Source of the DNA: Muricoccus nepalensis
GTDB taxonomy: Bacteria > Pseudomonadota > Alphaproteobacteria > Acetobacterales > Acetobacteraceae
NCBI RefSeq assembly: GCF_006438825.1
Contig: NZ_RCZP01000008.1
Coordinates: 79,051 to 143,050 of the forward strand
Direction of reading: 5' to 3'
Length of the DNA: 64,000 nucleotides
Shown here: positions 32,566-42,711 of the stretch, piece by piece
How positions within the stretch are numbered: the stretch's first letter is position 1
How the letters are laid out: the number at the start of each line of letters is the position of its first letter
Notes under the pieces: generated by a model
Seen by the model: the letters and a program-made list of their open reading frames with translations, nothing else
Told to the model about the DNA's origin: nothing
The model's database searches: none
Position numbers and translations under genes: made by a program

Positions 32566-34803
32566 ATGGACACTCTCCCGCCCGCCCTCTTCGCGCCCAT
32601 CCGCCGCCCCTACCCCTCGGGCGGGAAGCCGCTGAAGGTCGTCTCGCCCTACGAGCCCGCCGGCGACCAGCCCCAGGCCATCGCCGTCCTCGTCGAGGGT
32701 CTCAAAGACCGCGGGGATCGGGACCAGGTGCTGCTCGGCGTCACCGGCTCCGGCAAGACCTTCACCATGGCGAAGGTCATCGAGTCGCTGCAGCGCCCCA
32801 CCCTCGTCCTCGCGCCCAACAAGACGCTGGCGGCCCAGCTCTACGGCGAGATGAAGTCGTTCTTTCCCGACAACGCCGTCGAGTACTTCGTCTCCTACTA
32901 CGACTACTACCAGCCGGAGGCCTATGTTCCGCGGACGGACACGTACATAGAGAAGGACGCGCAGATCAACGAGCAGATCGACCGCATGCGCCACTCGGCC
33001 ACGCAGTCCCTGCTCGAGCGGCGCGACGTCATCATCGTCGCCTCCGTGTCCTGCATCTACGGCATCGGCTCCGTCGAGACCTACGGCAACATGACCGTGA
33101 AGCTGGAGCTCGGCGGCCACATCGCGCGCGAGCTGCTGCTGAAGGCCCTCGTGGAATTGCAGTACCGTCGCAACGACGCCGCCTTCCAGCGCGGCACCTT
33201 CCGGGTCCGCGGCGAAACCGTGGACATCTGGCCCTCCCACCTCGAGGACCGCGCCTGGCGCATCTCCCTCTTCGGGGACGAGGTGGACGGGCTGCGCGAG
33301 TTCGACCCCCTGACGGGCGAGGTCGCCGGCGAGATGGAGCGGGTCGCGATCTACGCGAACAGCCACTACGTCACCCCGCGCCCGACGCTCATCCAGGCCA
33401 TCCGCGACATCAAGATCGAGCTGCGCGAGACGCTCGCCCGCCTCACCGCCGAGGGAAAGCTGCTGGAGGCCCAGCGCCTGGAGCAGCGCACCACCTTCGA
33501 CATCGAGATGATGGAGACAACGGGCGTCTGCAAAGGCATCGAGAACTACTCCCGCTACCTCTCCGGCCGCGGCCCCGGCCAGCCGCCGCCCACCCTCTTC
33601 GAGTACCTGCCCGAGGGCGCCCTGCTGATCGTGGACGAGAGCCACGTCACCGTCCCCCAGATCGGCGGCATGGCCCGCGGCGACTTCGCCCGGAAGTCCG
33701 TGCTCGCCGACTTCGGCTTCCGCCTCCCCTCCTGCCTCGACAACCGCCCCCTCAAGTTCGAGGAGTGGGAGAGCTTCCGCCCCGCCACCGTCTTCGTCTC
33801 CGCCACCCCCGGCCCCTGGGAGATGGAGCGCACCGGCGGCACCTTCGCCGAGCAGGTCATCCGCCCCACCGGCCTGATCGACCCGCCCGTCGAGATCCGC
33901 CCCGTCGAGCGCCAGGTGGACGACCTGCTGGCGGAGTGCCGCGAGGTCATCGCCCAGGGCGGCCGCGTGCTGGCCACCACGCTCACCAAGCGCATGGCCG
34001 AGGACCTGACGGAGTACATGACGGAGACGGGCATCAAGGTCCGCTACCTCCACTCCGACGTGGACACGCTCGAGCGCATCGAGATCATCCGCGATCTCCG
34101 CCGCGGCGTCTTCGACGTGCTCGTCGGCATCAACCTTCTGCGCGAGGGGCTGGACATCCCGGAGTGCCGGATGGTTGCCATCCTCGACGCCGACAAGGAG
34201 GGCTTCCTCCGCTCCACCACCTCCCTCATCCAGACCATCGGCCGCGCCGCCCGCAACGCCGAGGGCCGCGTCATCCTCTACGCCGACCGCATGACCGACA
34301 GCATGCGCCGCGCGATCGAGGAGACCGACCGCCGCCGGGCGAAGCAGGTGGCGTACAACGAGGAACACGGCATCACGCCGCAGACGATCAAGCGCGACAT
34401 CTCCGACGTGCTACAATCCGTCTACGAGCAGGACTACGTCACGGTCGAGGCGGTGGAGGACGACGCGACCGCCAACTTCATCGGCCACAACCTCCGCGGC
34501 AGCATCCAGGAGCTGGAGCGGCGCATGCGGGCGGCGGCGGCGGACCTCGAGTTCGAGACAGCGGCTCGCCTGCGCGACGAGATCAAGCGGCTCGAGGCGC
34601 TCGAGCTCGGCCTCGACGCCCCGCCCCCTTCCGGCACCGAGGCGCGGGCGCCCGCCAAGGGCCCCGTCAAGGGATCGGTGCGCTCGAAGGCGGACTGGAA
34701 GCCCAAGCCGCTCGGCCCGGGCGGCGGCGGCTACGACCCCGACAAGCGCTCCACCCGGACCGCCTCGCGCGGCGCCCCCCGGCGGAAGTCGGGCTCGGCC
34801 TGA
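32566..34803 (+). CDS. uvrB: Excinuclease ABC subunit B
   Basis: The damage-verifying helicase-like subunit of nucleotide excision repair, 745 residues. Visible: Walker [11 protein letters not shown], the beta-hairpin region [24 protein letters not shown], the SATP motif, helicase motifs [15 protein letters not shown] and QTIGRAARN, and a C-terminal UVR motif ([25 protein letters not shown]) that contacts UvrC. A basic tail of about 65 residues follows. Single gene, no operon partner seen. Confidence 0.97.
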   Translation: MDTLPPALFAPIRRPYPSGGKPLKVVSPYEPAGDQPQAIAVLVEGLKDRGDRDQVLLGVTGSGKTFTMAKVIESLQRPTLVLAPNKTLAAQLYGEMKSFFPDNAVEYFVSYYDYYQPEAYVPRTDTYIEKDAQINEQIDRMRHSATQSLLERRDVIIVASVSCIYGIGSVETYGNMTVKLELGGHIARELLLKALVELQYRRNDAAFQRGTFRVRGETVDIWPSHLEDRAWRISLFGDEVDGLREFDPLTGEVAGEMERVAIYANSHYVTPRPTLIQAIRDIKIELRETLARLTAEGKLLEAQRLEQRTTFDIEMMETTGVCKGIENYSRYLSGRGPGQPPPTLFEYLPEGALLIVDESHVTVPQIGGMARGDFARKSVLADFGFRLPSCLDNRPLKFEEWESFRPATVFVSATPGPWEMERTGGTFAEQVIRPTGLIDPPVEIRPVERQVDDLLAECREVIAQGGRVLATTLTKRMAEDLTEYMTETGIKVRYLHSDVDTLERIEIIRDLRRGVFDVLVGINLLREGLDIPECRMVAILDADKEGFLRSTTSLIQTIGRAARNAEGRVILYADRMTDSMRRAIEETDRRRAKQVAYNEEHGITPQTIKRDISDVLQSVYEQDYVTVEAVEDDATANFIGHNLRGSIQELERRMRAAAADLEFETAARLRDEIKRLEALELGLDAPPPSGTEARAPAKGPVKGSVRSKADWKPKPLGPGGGGYDPDKRSTRTASRGAPRRKSGSA

Positions 34804-34810
34804 CGCGCTC

Positions 34811-36535
34811 TCAGCCCTCGTGCCGCGGCCCCGGCGCGCCGGGCCGGGTGCGGCGGGCGAGGGCGGGCCGGGCCGTCCGGTCGAGGGCCGCCCGCACCCG
34901 GTCGGCCAGCTCGGCCCGCAGGTAGGGCTTGCCGAGCACGTCCATCGAGGCGCTGCGCGGCGCCTCCGCCAGCAGGTCCTCGTTGTAGCCGGTGGTGTAG
35001 AGCACGGCGACCTCCGGCAGCCGCTTGCGCACCTGCTCGGCCAGGACGAAGCCGTTCACGCTCCCGGGCATGAGGATGTCCGTGAAGAGAAGGTCGACCG
35101 GCCCGTTCTCCGGGCGGTCGAGGAGGTCGAGCGCCTCGTCGGCGCTGCGGGCGGCGAGGGCCCGGTAGCCGAGGATGCCGAGGTGCTCGAGGGCGAGGTT
35201 GAGGATGTCCTCGTTGTCCTCGACGACGAGGATCGTCTCCCCCGTGGCGGCCGGGTTCGCCAGGGGGCCCGCCGGGCGCGGGCGCGGGGCCGCCGCCACC
35301 GCCTCGCGGGCGGCGGGGAAGAGCATCCGGATGGTCGTGCCGGCCCCCTCCTCGCTGTCGATCTCGAGCAGGCCGCGCGACTGCTGGACGAAGCCCTGCA
35401 CCATGGCGAGGCCCAGCCCCGTCCCCTCCCCTACCCCCTTCGTGGTGAAGAAGGGCTCGGTCGCGCGCTCGAGGACGTGGGGCGGCATGCCCGTCCCCTC
35501 GTCCGTCACGCTCAGCACGACGTAGCGGCCCTCGGGGCAGCCGTGGCGCGGCGCGCCCGCGGCGGTCGCGATGGTGATCGTGCCGCCGCCCGGCATGGCG
35601 TCGCGCGCGTTGATGATGACGTTCAGCAGCGCCATCTCGAGATGGACCGGGTCGATCTCCGCCGGGGGACGGCGGCGGCGCAGGTTGAACTGCAGGTCGA
35701 CCCGGCTGCCGGCCGTCGTCTCCAGCATCTCCCCGAACTCGTTGATCAGCGTCGAGAGGTCGGTCGGCCGCGGGTCGAGCCGGGTCTTGCGGGCGAAGGC
35801 GAGGAGCTGGCGCGTCACCTTCGTCCCGCGCTCGAGCGCTTTGCCGATGCGCGCGGCGTAGCGCTGCAGGTCGCTCTCCCCGAGGCTGGAGCGCAGGATC
35901 TCGAGGTTGCCGGAGGCGACGAGGAGGAGGTTGTTGAAGTCGTGGGCGAGCCCGGCCGTGAGCTGCCCGATCGATTCCATCTTCTGCGCCTGCCGGAAGG
36001 CCTGCTCCGAGGTCCGGCGCCGCGTGACGTCGAGCTGCGAGGCGAAGAAGTAAACGAGGCGCCCCTCGCCGTCATGCACCGGCGCGAGATAGACGGCGTT
36101 CCAGAACGGCGTGCCGTCGCGCTTGTAGTTGAGCAGCTCGACGGAGACCGCGAGGTGCTGCTCGATGGCCTGTCGGAGCTCCGCCACCCCCTCGCGGCTC
36201 GTGCGCGGCCCCTGCAGGAAGCGGCAGTTCCGGCCGATGACCTCCGCCTCCGCGTAGCCCGTGAGCTCGAGGAAGGCGTGGTTCGCGAACACGATGGGGT
36301 TGTCCGGCTGCCGGGGGTCCGTGAGCACCATGGGCATCCGCGTCATCTCGACCGCGGCGAAGAAGACGCTGCCGCGGCTGTCGAGCCCCGGCCGCGACAC
36401 GGTCGCCTCCAGCCGTTGCGGCCGGGCGGGCACGAGGGGCGGTGATTCGGAAGGGGAACAGGTCTCGGGGGATTCGTCCGGCGGCTCCGGGCTGAAGCGG
36501 TTGTCTTGGCTCACGGGGGGTCCTGATGGCGGCAC
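34811..36535 (-). CDS. LOV-domain hybrid histidine kinase (blue-light receptor type)
   Basis: A 574-residue cytosolic sensor kinase. Residues 60-170 are a LOV-type PAS domain with the photoactive motif GRNCRFLQGP (Cys104), which in LOV proteins forms a flavin adduct in blue light. A HisKA domain follows with phospho-acceptor His198 (GLAHDFNNLL), then an ATPase domain with NVIINARDAM and GTGLGLAMV, and a C-terminal receiver with Asp486 (LLFTDILMP). The 55-residue Pro/Ser-rich front is probably disordered. The start is a GTG at 36,535 or, with AGGA ahead, a GTG at 36,514. Partner and output are unknown. Confidence 0.92.
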   Translation of the reverse strand: MPPSGPPVSQDNRFSPEPPDESPETCSPSESPPLVPARPQRLEATVSRPGLDSRGSVFFAAVEMTRMPMVLTDPRQPDNPIVFANHAFLELTGYAEAEVIGRNCRFLQGPRTSREGVAELRQAIEQHLAVSVELLNYKRDGTPFWNAVYLAPVHDGEGRLVYFFASQLDVTRRRTSEQAFRQAQKMESIGQLTAGLAHDFNNLLLVASGNLEILRSSLGESDLQRYAARIGKALERGTKVTRQLLAFARKTRLDPRPTDLSTLINEFGEMLETTAGSRVDLQFNLRRRRPPAEIDPVHLEMALLNVIINARDAMPGGGTITIATAAGAPRHGCPEGRYVVLSVTDEGTGMPPHVLERATEPFFTTKGVGEGTGLGLAMVQGFVQQSRGLLEIDSEEGAGTTIRMLFPAAREAVAAAPRPRPAGPLANPAATGETILVVEDNEDILNLALEHLGILGYRALAARSADEALDLLDRPENGPVDLLFTDILMPGSVNGFVLAEQVRKRLPEVAVLYTTGYNEDLLAEAPRSASMDVLGKPYLRAELADRVRAALDRTARPALARRTRPGAPGPRHEG

Positions 36536-36710
36536 GAATAGTAACGTATGATTACATACGTGGCAGGGCCATTGGCCGATCGATCACGAAACGCAACCGT
36601 GATGAAAGGCCGCGCGGCCGCGCCCAGGGGGCTTTGCGCCGCCCCGCCACCCTGCCAAGGAACACGGAACGGCGGGCGTGGCGCGCCCGGCACCGGCAGG
36701 AGAGGTCCCG

Positions 36711-37517
36711 ATGGCGGGTCCGGACCGCACCACGAGCGTCCTGAAGCTCTTCACGCTCGACCGCCCGGCCTGGACGGTCGAGCAGGCGGCCGCCGCGCTC
36801 GGGGTCTCGGCCAGCAGCGCCTACCGCTACGTCGCCGTGCTGACCGAGGCCGGGCTGCTGACCCCGGCCGGCGGCGGCGCCTACGTCCTCGGGCCCGCCT
36901 TCACCCAGTACGACCGCCAGATCCAGCTCACCGACCCGCTCCTCCAGGCCGCGCGCCCGGCCATGGAGGGAATCCTCCCCCTCGCGCCGCCCGGCAGCGC
37001 CGTCCTCCTCTGCCGCCTCTTCGGCGAGACGGTGCTCTGCATCCACCAGGAAGTCGGGCAGGAGGTCGGGCCCTCCTTCGGGCGCCTCGGCGCTCCCGTC
37101 AGCTACGAGCGCGGCCGGCCCATGCCCCTGTTCCGCGGGGCGACGTCGAAGGTCATCCTCGCCTGGCTGCCGCCGCGGGAGCTGCGGCGGCTCTTCGAGG
37201 CGCATCGCGGGGAGATCGCGGCCAGCGGCCTCGGCGAGGACTGGCCCGCCTTCCGCACCGCCCTCGCGCGCACCCGGCGGGCCGGCCACCAGGTCAGCCA
37301 CGCGGAGCTCGACGCCGGGCGGATCGGCATCGCCGTCCCCGTCCTCGGCACGGTCCTCGGCGAGACGCGGCGGGTGCTGGGGAGCCTCAGCTACGTCATC
37401 CCGGAGGACGCCGCCGACGCCGTGCCGCGCCTCGCGCCCGCGCTCGCCGCCGCCGCGCGAGGGATCGAGGCGGTCCTGGACAGCCCGGCCACGGCGGAGC
37501 CCGCCATCCCCGCCTAA
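36711..37517 (+). CDS. IclR-family transcription regulator
   Basis: A 268-residue regulator: winged HTH at the N-terminus (SVLKLFTLDRPAWTVEQAAAALGVS, then SSAYRYVAVLTEAGLL) and an IclR effector domain (from about 80) containing FRGATSKVILAWLPP and the GIAVPVLG strand. These proteins commonly sense aromatic-catabolism intermediates. The ATG at 36,711 follows GGAGAGG; a GTG at 36,678 is also in frame. It leads a same-strand group with a VOC protein and a flavin monooxygenase, which are probable targets. Confidence 0.9.
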   Translation: MAGPDRTTSVLKLFTLDRPAWTVEQAAAALGVSASSAYRYVAVLTEAGLLTPAGGGAYVLGPAFTQYDRQIQLTDPLLQAARPAMEGILPLAPPGSAVLLCRLFGETVLCIHQEVGQEVGPSFGRLGAPVSYERGRPMPLFRGATSKVILAWLPPRELRRLFEAHRGEIAASGLGEDWPAFRTALARTRRAGHQVSHAELDAGRIGIAVPVLGTVLGETRRVLGSLSYVIPEDAADAVPRLAPALAAAARGIEAVLDSPATAEPAIPA

Positions 37518-37604
37518 ATACCGTTTTTCGCAAATAGTGAGAATTTTGCTTTACTCGCGGCGGCACGCGCCCTCATCCTGACCCCGACGAGAGGGAAAGC
37601 CCGC

Positions 37605-38435
37605 ATGTCCACGGCCGTCGCCGCCGGCGCCTACCTGCACCACCTGCAGCTCCTCAGCGCCGATCCCGGGCGCCTCGCCGCCTTCTACGCCGACGCGATG
37701 GACATGGCGGCCCGCCCCGCCGGGGAGGGCTGGATGGCCGAGGGTCCCGGCCGCCGCCTCCTCTTCGCGAGCGGGCCGGACCGGGCCCTTGGCTACGCCG
37801 CCTTCGCCTGCCGCGACGCCGAGGGGCTGGCCGCGATCCGGGCCCGCGCCGCGGCGCGCGGCGCCGCCCTCCTCCCCTCCCCCAGCCCCCTCTTCGGAGC
37901 CGAGGCCTTCGGCCTGCGCGACCCCGACGGCAACCTCGTCCTCTTCGGGCTGAGCGCGGGCGAGGTGCCGCGGCGCGGCCTCCGGGCGCCGTTGCAGCAC
38001 CTGACGCTCGCCACCCTCGACCCCGGGGCGATCGAGGCCTTCTACACCGGCACGCTCGGCTTCCTGACAAGCGACTACGTCCGCGACGGGACGGGCGCCG
38101 TGCAGACCTGCTGGATGCGCTCCAACCACGAGCACCACACCCTCGCCTGCTTCCGCCACGGCCGCCGGGGCATCGACCACCACAGCTACGAGGCCGGCGA
38201 CTGGTCCCTCATCAAGGACTGGTGCGACCGCCTGGGCGAGCGCCGCATCCCCCTCCTCTGGGGCCCCGGCCGCCACGGCCCCGGCAACAACCTCTTCGCC
38301 TTCCTGGAGGACCCCGACGGCAACTGGATCGAGATCAGCGCGGAGCTCGAAGTGGTGCGCGACCGCGCGCCGATGGACTGGCCGCACGAGGAGCACACGC
38401 TCAACGCCTGGGGCCGCGGCATCCTGCGAAGCTGA
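37605..38435 (+). CDS. VOC-family protein, probable extradiol dioxygenase
   Basis: A 276-residue two-module VOC protein. The second module has the 2-His-1-Glu iron set of extradiol dioxygenases: LQHLTLAT (His in the first strand), GIDHHSYE and GNWIEIS. The first module has the corresponding YLHHLQLLS and the degenerate DPDGNLVLFG. It would cleave a catechol-type ring next to a hydroxyl. The gene lies 13 bases ahead of a flavin hydroxylase, a natural supplier of its substrate. The exact substrate cannot be read. Confidence 0.8.
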   Translation: MSTAVAAGAYLHHLQLLSADPGRLAAFYADAMDMAARPAGEGWMAEGPGRRLLFASGPDRALGYAAFACRDAEGLAAIRARAAARGAALLPSPSPLFGAEAFGLRDPDGNLVLFGLSAGEVPRRGLRAPLQHLTLATLDPGAIEAFYTGTLGFLTSDYVRDGTGAVQTCWMRSNHEHHTLACFRHGRRGIDHHSYEAGDWSLIKDWCDRLGERRIPLLWGPGRHGPGNNLFAFLEDPDGNWIEISAELEVVRDRAPMDWPHEEHTLNAWGRGILRS

Positions 38436-38448
38436 GCCGGGGGCCACG

Positions 38449-40056
38449 ATGCCAGAGGCAGCCCACTACCCCGTCGCGGTGATCGGCGCCGGCCCGGTCG
38501 GGCTGACGCTGGCGAACCTGCTCGGCCGGCTCGGCGTCGCCGTGCTGCTGGTGGAGCGCAACCCGACGACCGTTCAGGAGCCCCGCGCCGTCTCCATCGA
38601 CGACGAATCCCTCCGCACCATGCAGTCCGCCGGCGTCGCGGAGGCGGTGCTGGCGGGCGTCGTCCCCGGCTACGGCTCGCACTACTACACGCGCCGCCGC
38701 CGCCGCTTCGCCCGCGTGGAGCCGACCGGCCAGCCCTACGGCTACCCCCGCCGCAACGCCTTCCGCCAGCCCGTGCTGGAGGCGCAGCTCCGCGACGCGC
38801 TGGCTCGCTTCCCCGGCGTGGAGACCCGCTTCGGCTGGACCCTGCTCGACCACGCCCAGGACGACCGGGGGGTCACCCTCTCCCTCGAGGGCCCGGACGG
38901 CGCCCGGCGGCGCGTCACCTGCGACTACCTCGTCGGCTGCGACGGCGCCTCCAGCCGCGTGCGGGAGATCCTCGGCATCGCGCTGGAGGGCACGACCTTC
39001 GACGAGCGCTGGCTCATCCTCGACCTCGAGAACAACGAGAACACGACCCGCCACACCGAGGTCTTCTGCGACCGCCGCCGCCCCTGCATCACCCTGCCCG
39101 GCCCCGACCGCACGCGCCGCTTCGAGTTCAAGCTCCTCCCCGGCGAGACCGACGCCGACCTGCTGGACCCCGCCATGGTGGATCGCCTTCTCCGCACCCA
39201 CGGCGCCGACCCGCGGGCGACGCTGCGCCGCAAGGTCGTCTACCGCTTCCACGCCCGCGTCGCGCCCCGCTGGTCCGCCGGCCGCGTCTTCCTCGCGGGC
39301 GACGCCGCCCACCTCACGCCCCCCTTCGCTGGCCAGGGCATGAACAGCGGCATCCGCGACGCCCAGAACCTCGCCTGGAAGCTCGCGGCCGTGCTCGAGG
39401 GGCGCCTCGGCCCCGGCCTGCTGAGCAGCTACGAGCGGGAGCGGCGCGACCACATCTGGCAGATGGTGCGCCTCGCGCTCCGGATGGGCGGGATCATGGC
39501 GCCGCGGAGCTGGCTGCACGGGGCGCTGACCCAGGCGGGCTTCCTCGCCCTCAACATCTGGCCGCCCGCGCGCGACTACGTCGCCCAGATGCGCTACAAG
39601 CCACCGCCGCGCTTCCACGAGGGCTTCCTCCTGCCGGACGGCCGAGGGCGCGCCTCGCTCATCGGCCGCCTGCTGCCGCAGCCGCGGGTGCGCGCGCCCG
39701 GCGGGGAGACGGTGCGGCTGGACGAGGTGCTCGGCAACCGCTTCGCCCTCCTGACCCGCGGCGATGACCCGGCCGCCCTGGACCGCCTCTCGCATCCTGT
39801 CTGGCAACGCCTCGACGCCGCGCGGGTGGTCGTCCTGCCGCCGGGCGCCGCACCCGCCGCGGGCGCGGTGGCGGAACCGCCCGGCGAGGCCGGCGACGGC
39901 TTCCGCGCGGCGCTGGCGCCCTATGCCGGCCAGGCCCTGCTGCTCCGCCCCGACCACTACGTCGCCGCCGGCTTCCCGCTGGCCGATCCCGACGCCGCCG
40001 CGCGGGCCGTGGAGGCGCTGCTGGCGGGCTGCGAAAGCCCCGCCGTCCCCGCGTGA
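38449..40056 (+). CDS. FAD-dependent aromatic monooxygenase (PHBH/MhpA type)
   Basis: A 535-residue flavoprotein hydroxylase. FAD binding: VIGAGPVGLTLANLLGRLGV near the N-terminus and FLAGDAAHLTPPFAGQGMNSG in the middle; the DG motif is YLVGCDGASSRVRE. The length and the C-terminal thioredoxin-like extension match 3-(3-hydroxyphenyl)propionate hydroxylase-type enzymes. It follows the VOC gene by 13 bases and most likely shares its transcript. It should insert oxygen into a phenolic compound with NAD(P)H. Confidence 0.9.
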   Translation: MPEAAHYPVAVIGAGPVGLTLANLLGRLGVAVLLVERNPTTVQEPRAVSIDDESLRTMQSAGVAEAVLAGVVPGYGSHYYTRRRRRFARVEPTGQPYGYPRRNAFRQPVLEAQLRDALARFPGVETRFGWTLLDHAQDDRGVTLSLEGPDGARRRVTCDYLVGCDGASSRVREILGIALEGTTFDERWLILDLENNENTTRHTEVFCDRRRPCITLPGPDRTRRFEFKLLPGETDADLLDPAMVDRLLRTHGADPRATLRRKVVYRFHARVAPRWSAGRVFLAGDAAHLTPPFAGQGMNSGIRDAQNLAWKLAAVLEGRLGPGLLSSYERERRDHIWQMVRLALRMGGIMAPRSWLHGALTQAGFLALNIWPPARDYVAQMRYKPPPRFHEGFLLPDGRGRASLIGRLLPQPRVRAPGGETVRLDEVLGNRFALLTRGDDPAALDRLSHPVWQRLDAARVVVLPPGAAPAAGAVAEPPGEAGDGFRAALAPYAGQALLLRPDHYVAAGFPLADPDAAARAVEALLAGCESPAVPA

Positions 40057-40059
40057 GGG

Positions 40060-41052
40060 CTAGCCCTCCAGCCGGACGTTCGCCCCCTCCGCGACGGCAC
40101 GCCACTTCGCGATCTCGTCGCGCACGAAGGCCGCTGCCTCGGCCGTGGTCTGCGGCGCCGGGTTGCCGCCCATGAGGATCACGCGGGCGGCGAAGTCGGG
40201 CTCGCGCAGCAGGGCGGTGACGTCGGCGTTGATGCGCTCGACCACCGGCGCCGGCGTGCCCGCGGGGGCGCAGAGCCCCGCCCAGCCGATCGCCTCGTAG
40301 CCGGGCAGGGTCTCGGCGATGGCCGGCACCTCCGGCAGTTGCGCGGCGCGCCCGGCCGAGGTGACGCCGATCGCCTTGATCCGCCCCGCGCGGAGATGCG
40401 GCAGGGCGCTGGCCACGCTGTCGAACATGATCGGGATGTTCCCGCCCAGCAGGTCCGCCATGGCCGGCCCGCTGCCACGGTAGGGCACGTGCGTCAGCCG
40501 CACGCCCGCGCGGCTCGCGAAGAGCTCGGCCGACATGTGCTGGGAGGTGCCCGGCCCGCCGCTGCCGTAGTTGATCCCCCCCGGGTCGGCCCGCGCGGCC
40601 GCGACCAGCGCCGGCACGTCGCCCGGCGCGAAGGAGGGGTGGGCGACGATCACCAGCGGCACGGTGAAGACGAGGGTGGCGTAGGCGAAGTCCCGCTCGG
40701 CGTCGTAGGGCAGGGATCGGATCACGCTCGGGTTGATGCCGTGCGTGCCGCTCGTGAAGACGAGCAGCGTGTGCCCGTCGGGCGCGGCCCGGGCGCCGGC
40801 CTCGCTGCCCACCGCCCCGGCCCCGCCCGCCCGGTTCTCCACCACCACGCGCTGCGGCCAGCGCGCCGAGAGGGCCTCGGCGAGGAGCCGCGTGATGGTG
40901 TCGCTCGCCTGCCCCGGCGGGAAGGGCACGATGACGCGCACGGGCCGCGAGGGCCAGGCCTCCTGCGCCCGCGCCGCCGAGGCCGCCAGCGCCGGCGCGG
41001 CCAGCGCGGCGGCGAGCACGACGCGGCGCCCGGAAGGGCGGGCTATCCCCAT
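40060..41052 (-). CDS. Tripartite tricarboxylate transporter substrate-binding protein (Bug family)
   Basis: A 330-residue periplasmic solute receptor. Signal peptide (MGIARPSGRRVVLAAALAAPALAAS), then the family signature AWPSRPVRVIVPFPPGQASDTITRLL, NRAGGAGAVGSEAGARAAPDGHTLL and NYGSGGPGTSQHMSAELF. It captures carboxylates for a TctAB-like permease, which is not in the window. It is convergent with the monooxygenase gene, three bases apart, suggesting transport of an aromatic acid. Its start overlaps the preceding stop as TGATG. Confidence 0.92.
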   Translation of the reverse strand: MGIARPSGRRVVLAAALAAPALAASAARAQEAWPSRPVRVIVPFPPGQASDTITRLLAEALSARWPQRVVVENRAGGAGAVGSEAGARAAPDGHTLLVFTSGTHGINPSVIRSLPYDAERDFAYATLVFTVPLVIVAHPSFAPGDVPALVAAARADPGGINYGSGGPGTSQHMSAELFASRAGVRLTHVPYRGSGPAMADLLGGNIPIMFDSVASALPHLRAGRIKAIGVTSAGRAAQLPEVPAIAETLPGYEAIGWAGLCAPAGTPAPVVERINADVTALLREPDFAARVILMGGNPAPQTTAEAAAFVRDEIAKWRAVAEGANVRLEG

Positions 41053-41588
41053 CAGGGCGACCGCCGCGTGGCGGAGGCCGGGGCCTGCGCCATCCCGCCG
41101 CGGTCGGGCAGCCAGGCATCGGTCCAGCCGGTCTCGGCCCCGGGCGTCCCGAGCTGGACCTGCGTCGCGCCCGGCCCGACCCGGCTCACCACGGTGATCG
41201 GCACCGAGCTCGGCACCGTCCGGCAGTCCGGCCGCGGCCCGGCCGCCGCGGCGGGGTTGGCCTGCAGCGCCGCGCGCCGGCGGAGATCCTCGAGCGAGCG
41301 GCAGAGCAGCGCCCCGGCGTCGAGGCGCGGCCCGGTGTCCGGCCGGAGGCGCGGCGGCGGCGGCGCGAGCGCCCGGGACTGGCCCCCGGAGCCGCCCATG
41401 GGGCCCCTCATGCCGCCCGGGCCGCCGATGCCCCCCGAGCCGCCCATCGCCCCCATGCTGCTCATGGCGCCCACGCCGCCTATCCCGCCCATCCCGCCGT
41501 ACTGGGCCGCGGCGGGATGGGCGAAGGGCAGCGAGCCGCCCAGCAGAAGGGCGGCGCAGAGCATCGCGCGTGAACCTGGACGCATCAT
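41052..41588 (-). CDS. Exported Gly/Met-rich protein of unknown function
   Basis: A 178-residue protein with a signal peptide (CAALLLGGSLPFAHPAAAQ) and a Gly/Met/Ser-rich repeat stretch (YGGMGGIGGVGAMSSMGAMG and following) before a more ordinary C-terminal domain with one Cys pair (LLCRSLEDL ... DCRTVPSSVPITVVSR). Family not recognised. It overlaps the TTT receptor start by one base, so the two are translationally coupled. Confidence 0.65.
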   Translation of the reverse strand: MMRPGSRAMLCAALLLGGSLPFAHPAAAQYGGMGGIGGVGAMSSMGAMGGSGGIGGPGGMRGPMGGSGGQSRALAPPPPRLRPDTGPRLDAGALLCRSLEDLRRRAALQANPAAAAGPRPDCRTVPSSVPITVVSRVGPGATQVQLGTPGAETGWTDAWLPDRGGMAQAPASATRRSP

Positions 41589-41771
41589 CGGATCCCCAAC
41601 TCCGGCGCCAGGCTAGCCGGTTCCCGGCCGGCGCGGCAGGGGCCTCGTCGCCCCGGGGCGGTTGATCCCGGGCCACACCCCCGGACTGCTTGCGTCTCGC
41701 CCCGCCGCCGCCGGAAACCCCCCGCCCCGCGCCGCCTTGTAGCGGCAGCGCAGCCAGCGCAGGGCGGATGC

Positions 41772-42665
41772 ATGTTCGGCAGGGCTTGGAAGCTGATCAA
41801 GGACGCGGTCTCGGGCTTCGTCGAGCACGAGGCGATGACGCGGGGGGCGGCGATCGCCTGCTACACCCTTTTCTCCATCGCGCCGCTGCTCGTCGTCGCG
41901 GTCGCCATCGCCGGCTTCTTCTTCGGCCGCGACATGGTCAGCGAGGCCGTCTCCGGGCAGCTCACCGGCCTGGTCGGCGTCCAGGGCGGGCAGGCGATCG
42001 AGGCGATGATGAAGGGCAGCTCGCACGAGGCGGGCAGCAAGGGCGTCGCCGCCCTGGTCGGCGCGGTCATCCTGCTGATCACGGCCTCGGGCGTCTTCGC
42101 GGAGCTGCAGGCGGCGCTGAACGTCATCTGGCAGGCCGAGCAGAAGCCCGTCTCGGTCGGCGCGCTGGTGCGGGCGCGGGCCCTCTCGATCGGGCTGGTG
42201 GGCGCCACGGGCTTCCTGCTGCTCGTCTCCCTTCTCGTCAGCGCCGTGCTCTCGGCCTTCGGGGGCTGGATCACCGGCTTCCTGCCGATGCTCGAGATCG
42301 TGCTGAAGGCCGTCAACTTCCTCGTCAGCGTCGTGCTCGTCGCGGTGCTCTTCGGGGCGATCTACAAGATCCTGCCCGACCGCACCCTCACCTGGCGGGA
42401 CGTCGCGGTGGGCGCGCTGATCACCGCCTTCCTCTTCACCCTCGGGAAGACGGTCATCGGGTGGTACATTGGCGGCAGCGGCATGGCCGAGAGCTACGGC
42501 GCGGCCGGCGCGCTCGTGGTCGTGCTCATCTGGGTCTACTACTCCGCCCAGGTCTTCCTCCTCGGCGCCGAGTTCACCCGCGCCTGGGCCGCGCGGGAGG
42601 GCGGCTGGCGCGGGGCGCTGCCGCTGCGCAGCGCCACCACGCCGATCGGGGCCGACGCGCCCTGA
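41772..42665 (+). CDS. YihY/BrkB-family membrane protein
   Basis: A 297-residue inner-membrane protein with six predicted helices and the family's conserved parts: GAAIACYTLFSIAPLLVV near the start, LQAALNVIW, and ILIW-like VLIWVYYSAQVFLLGAEFTRAWA at the end. The family was once called RNase BN; its transport or other function is uncertain. It is a single gene. Confidence 0.9.
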   Translation: MFGRAWKLIKDAVSGFVEHEAMTRGAAIACYTLFSIAPLLVVAVAIAGFFFGRDMVSEAVSGQLTGLVGVQGGQAIEAMMKGSSHEAGSKGVAALVGAVILLITASGVFAELQAALNVIWQAEQKPVSVGALVRARALSIGLVGATGFLLLVSLLVSAVLSAFGGWITGFLPMLEIVLKAVNFLVSVVLVAVLFGAIYKILPDRTLTWRDVAVGALITAFLFTLGKTVIGWYIGGSGMAESYGAAGALVVVLIWVYYSAQVFLLGAEFTRAWAAREGGWRGALPLRSATTPIGADAP

Positions 42666-42711
42666 CGCGCCCCGCTTGAGGATCGCCGCCGCCCACCTGA
42701 CATGACCGGTC

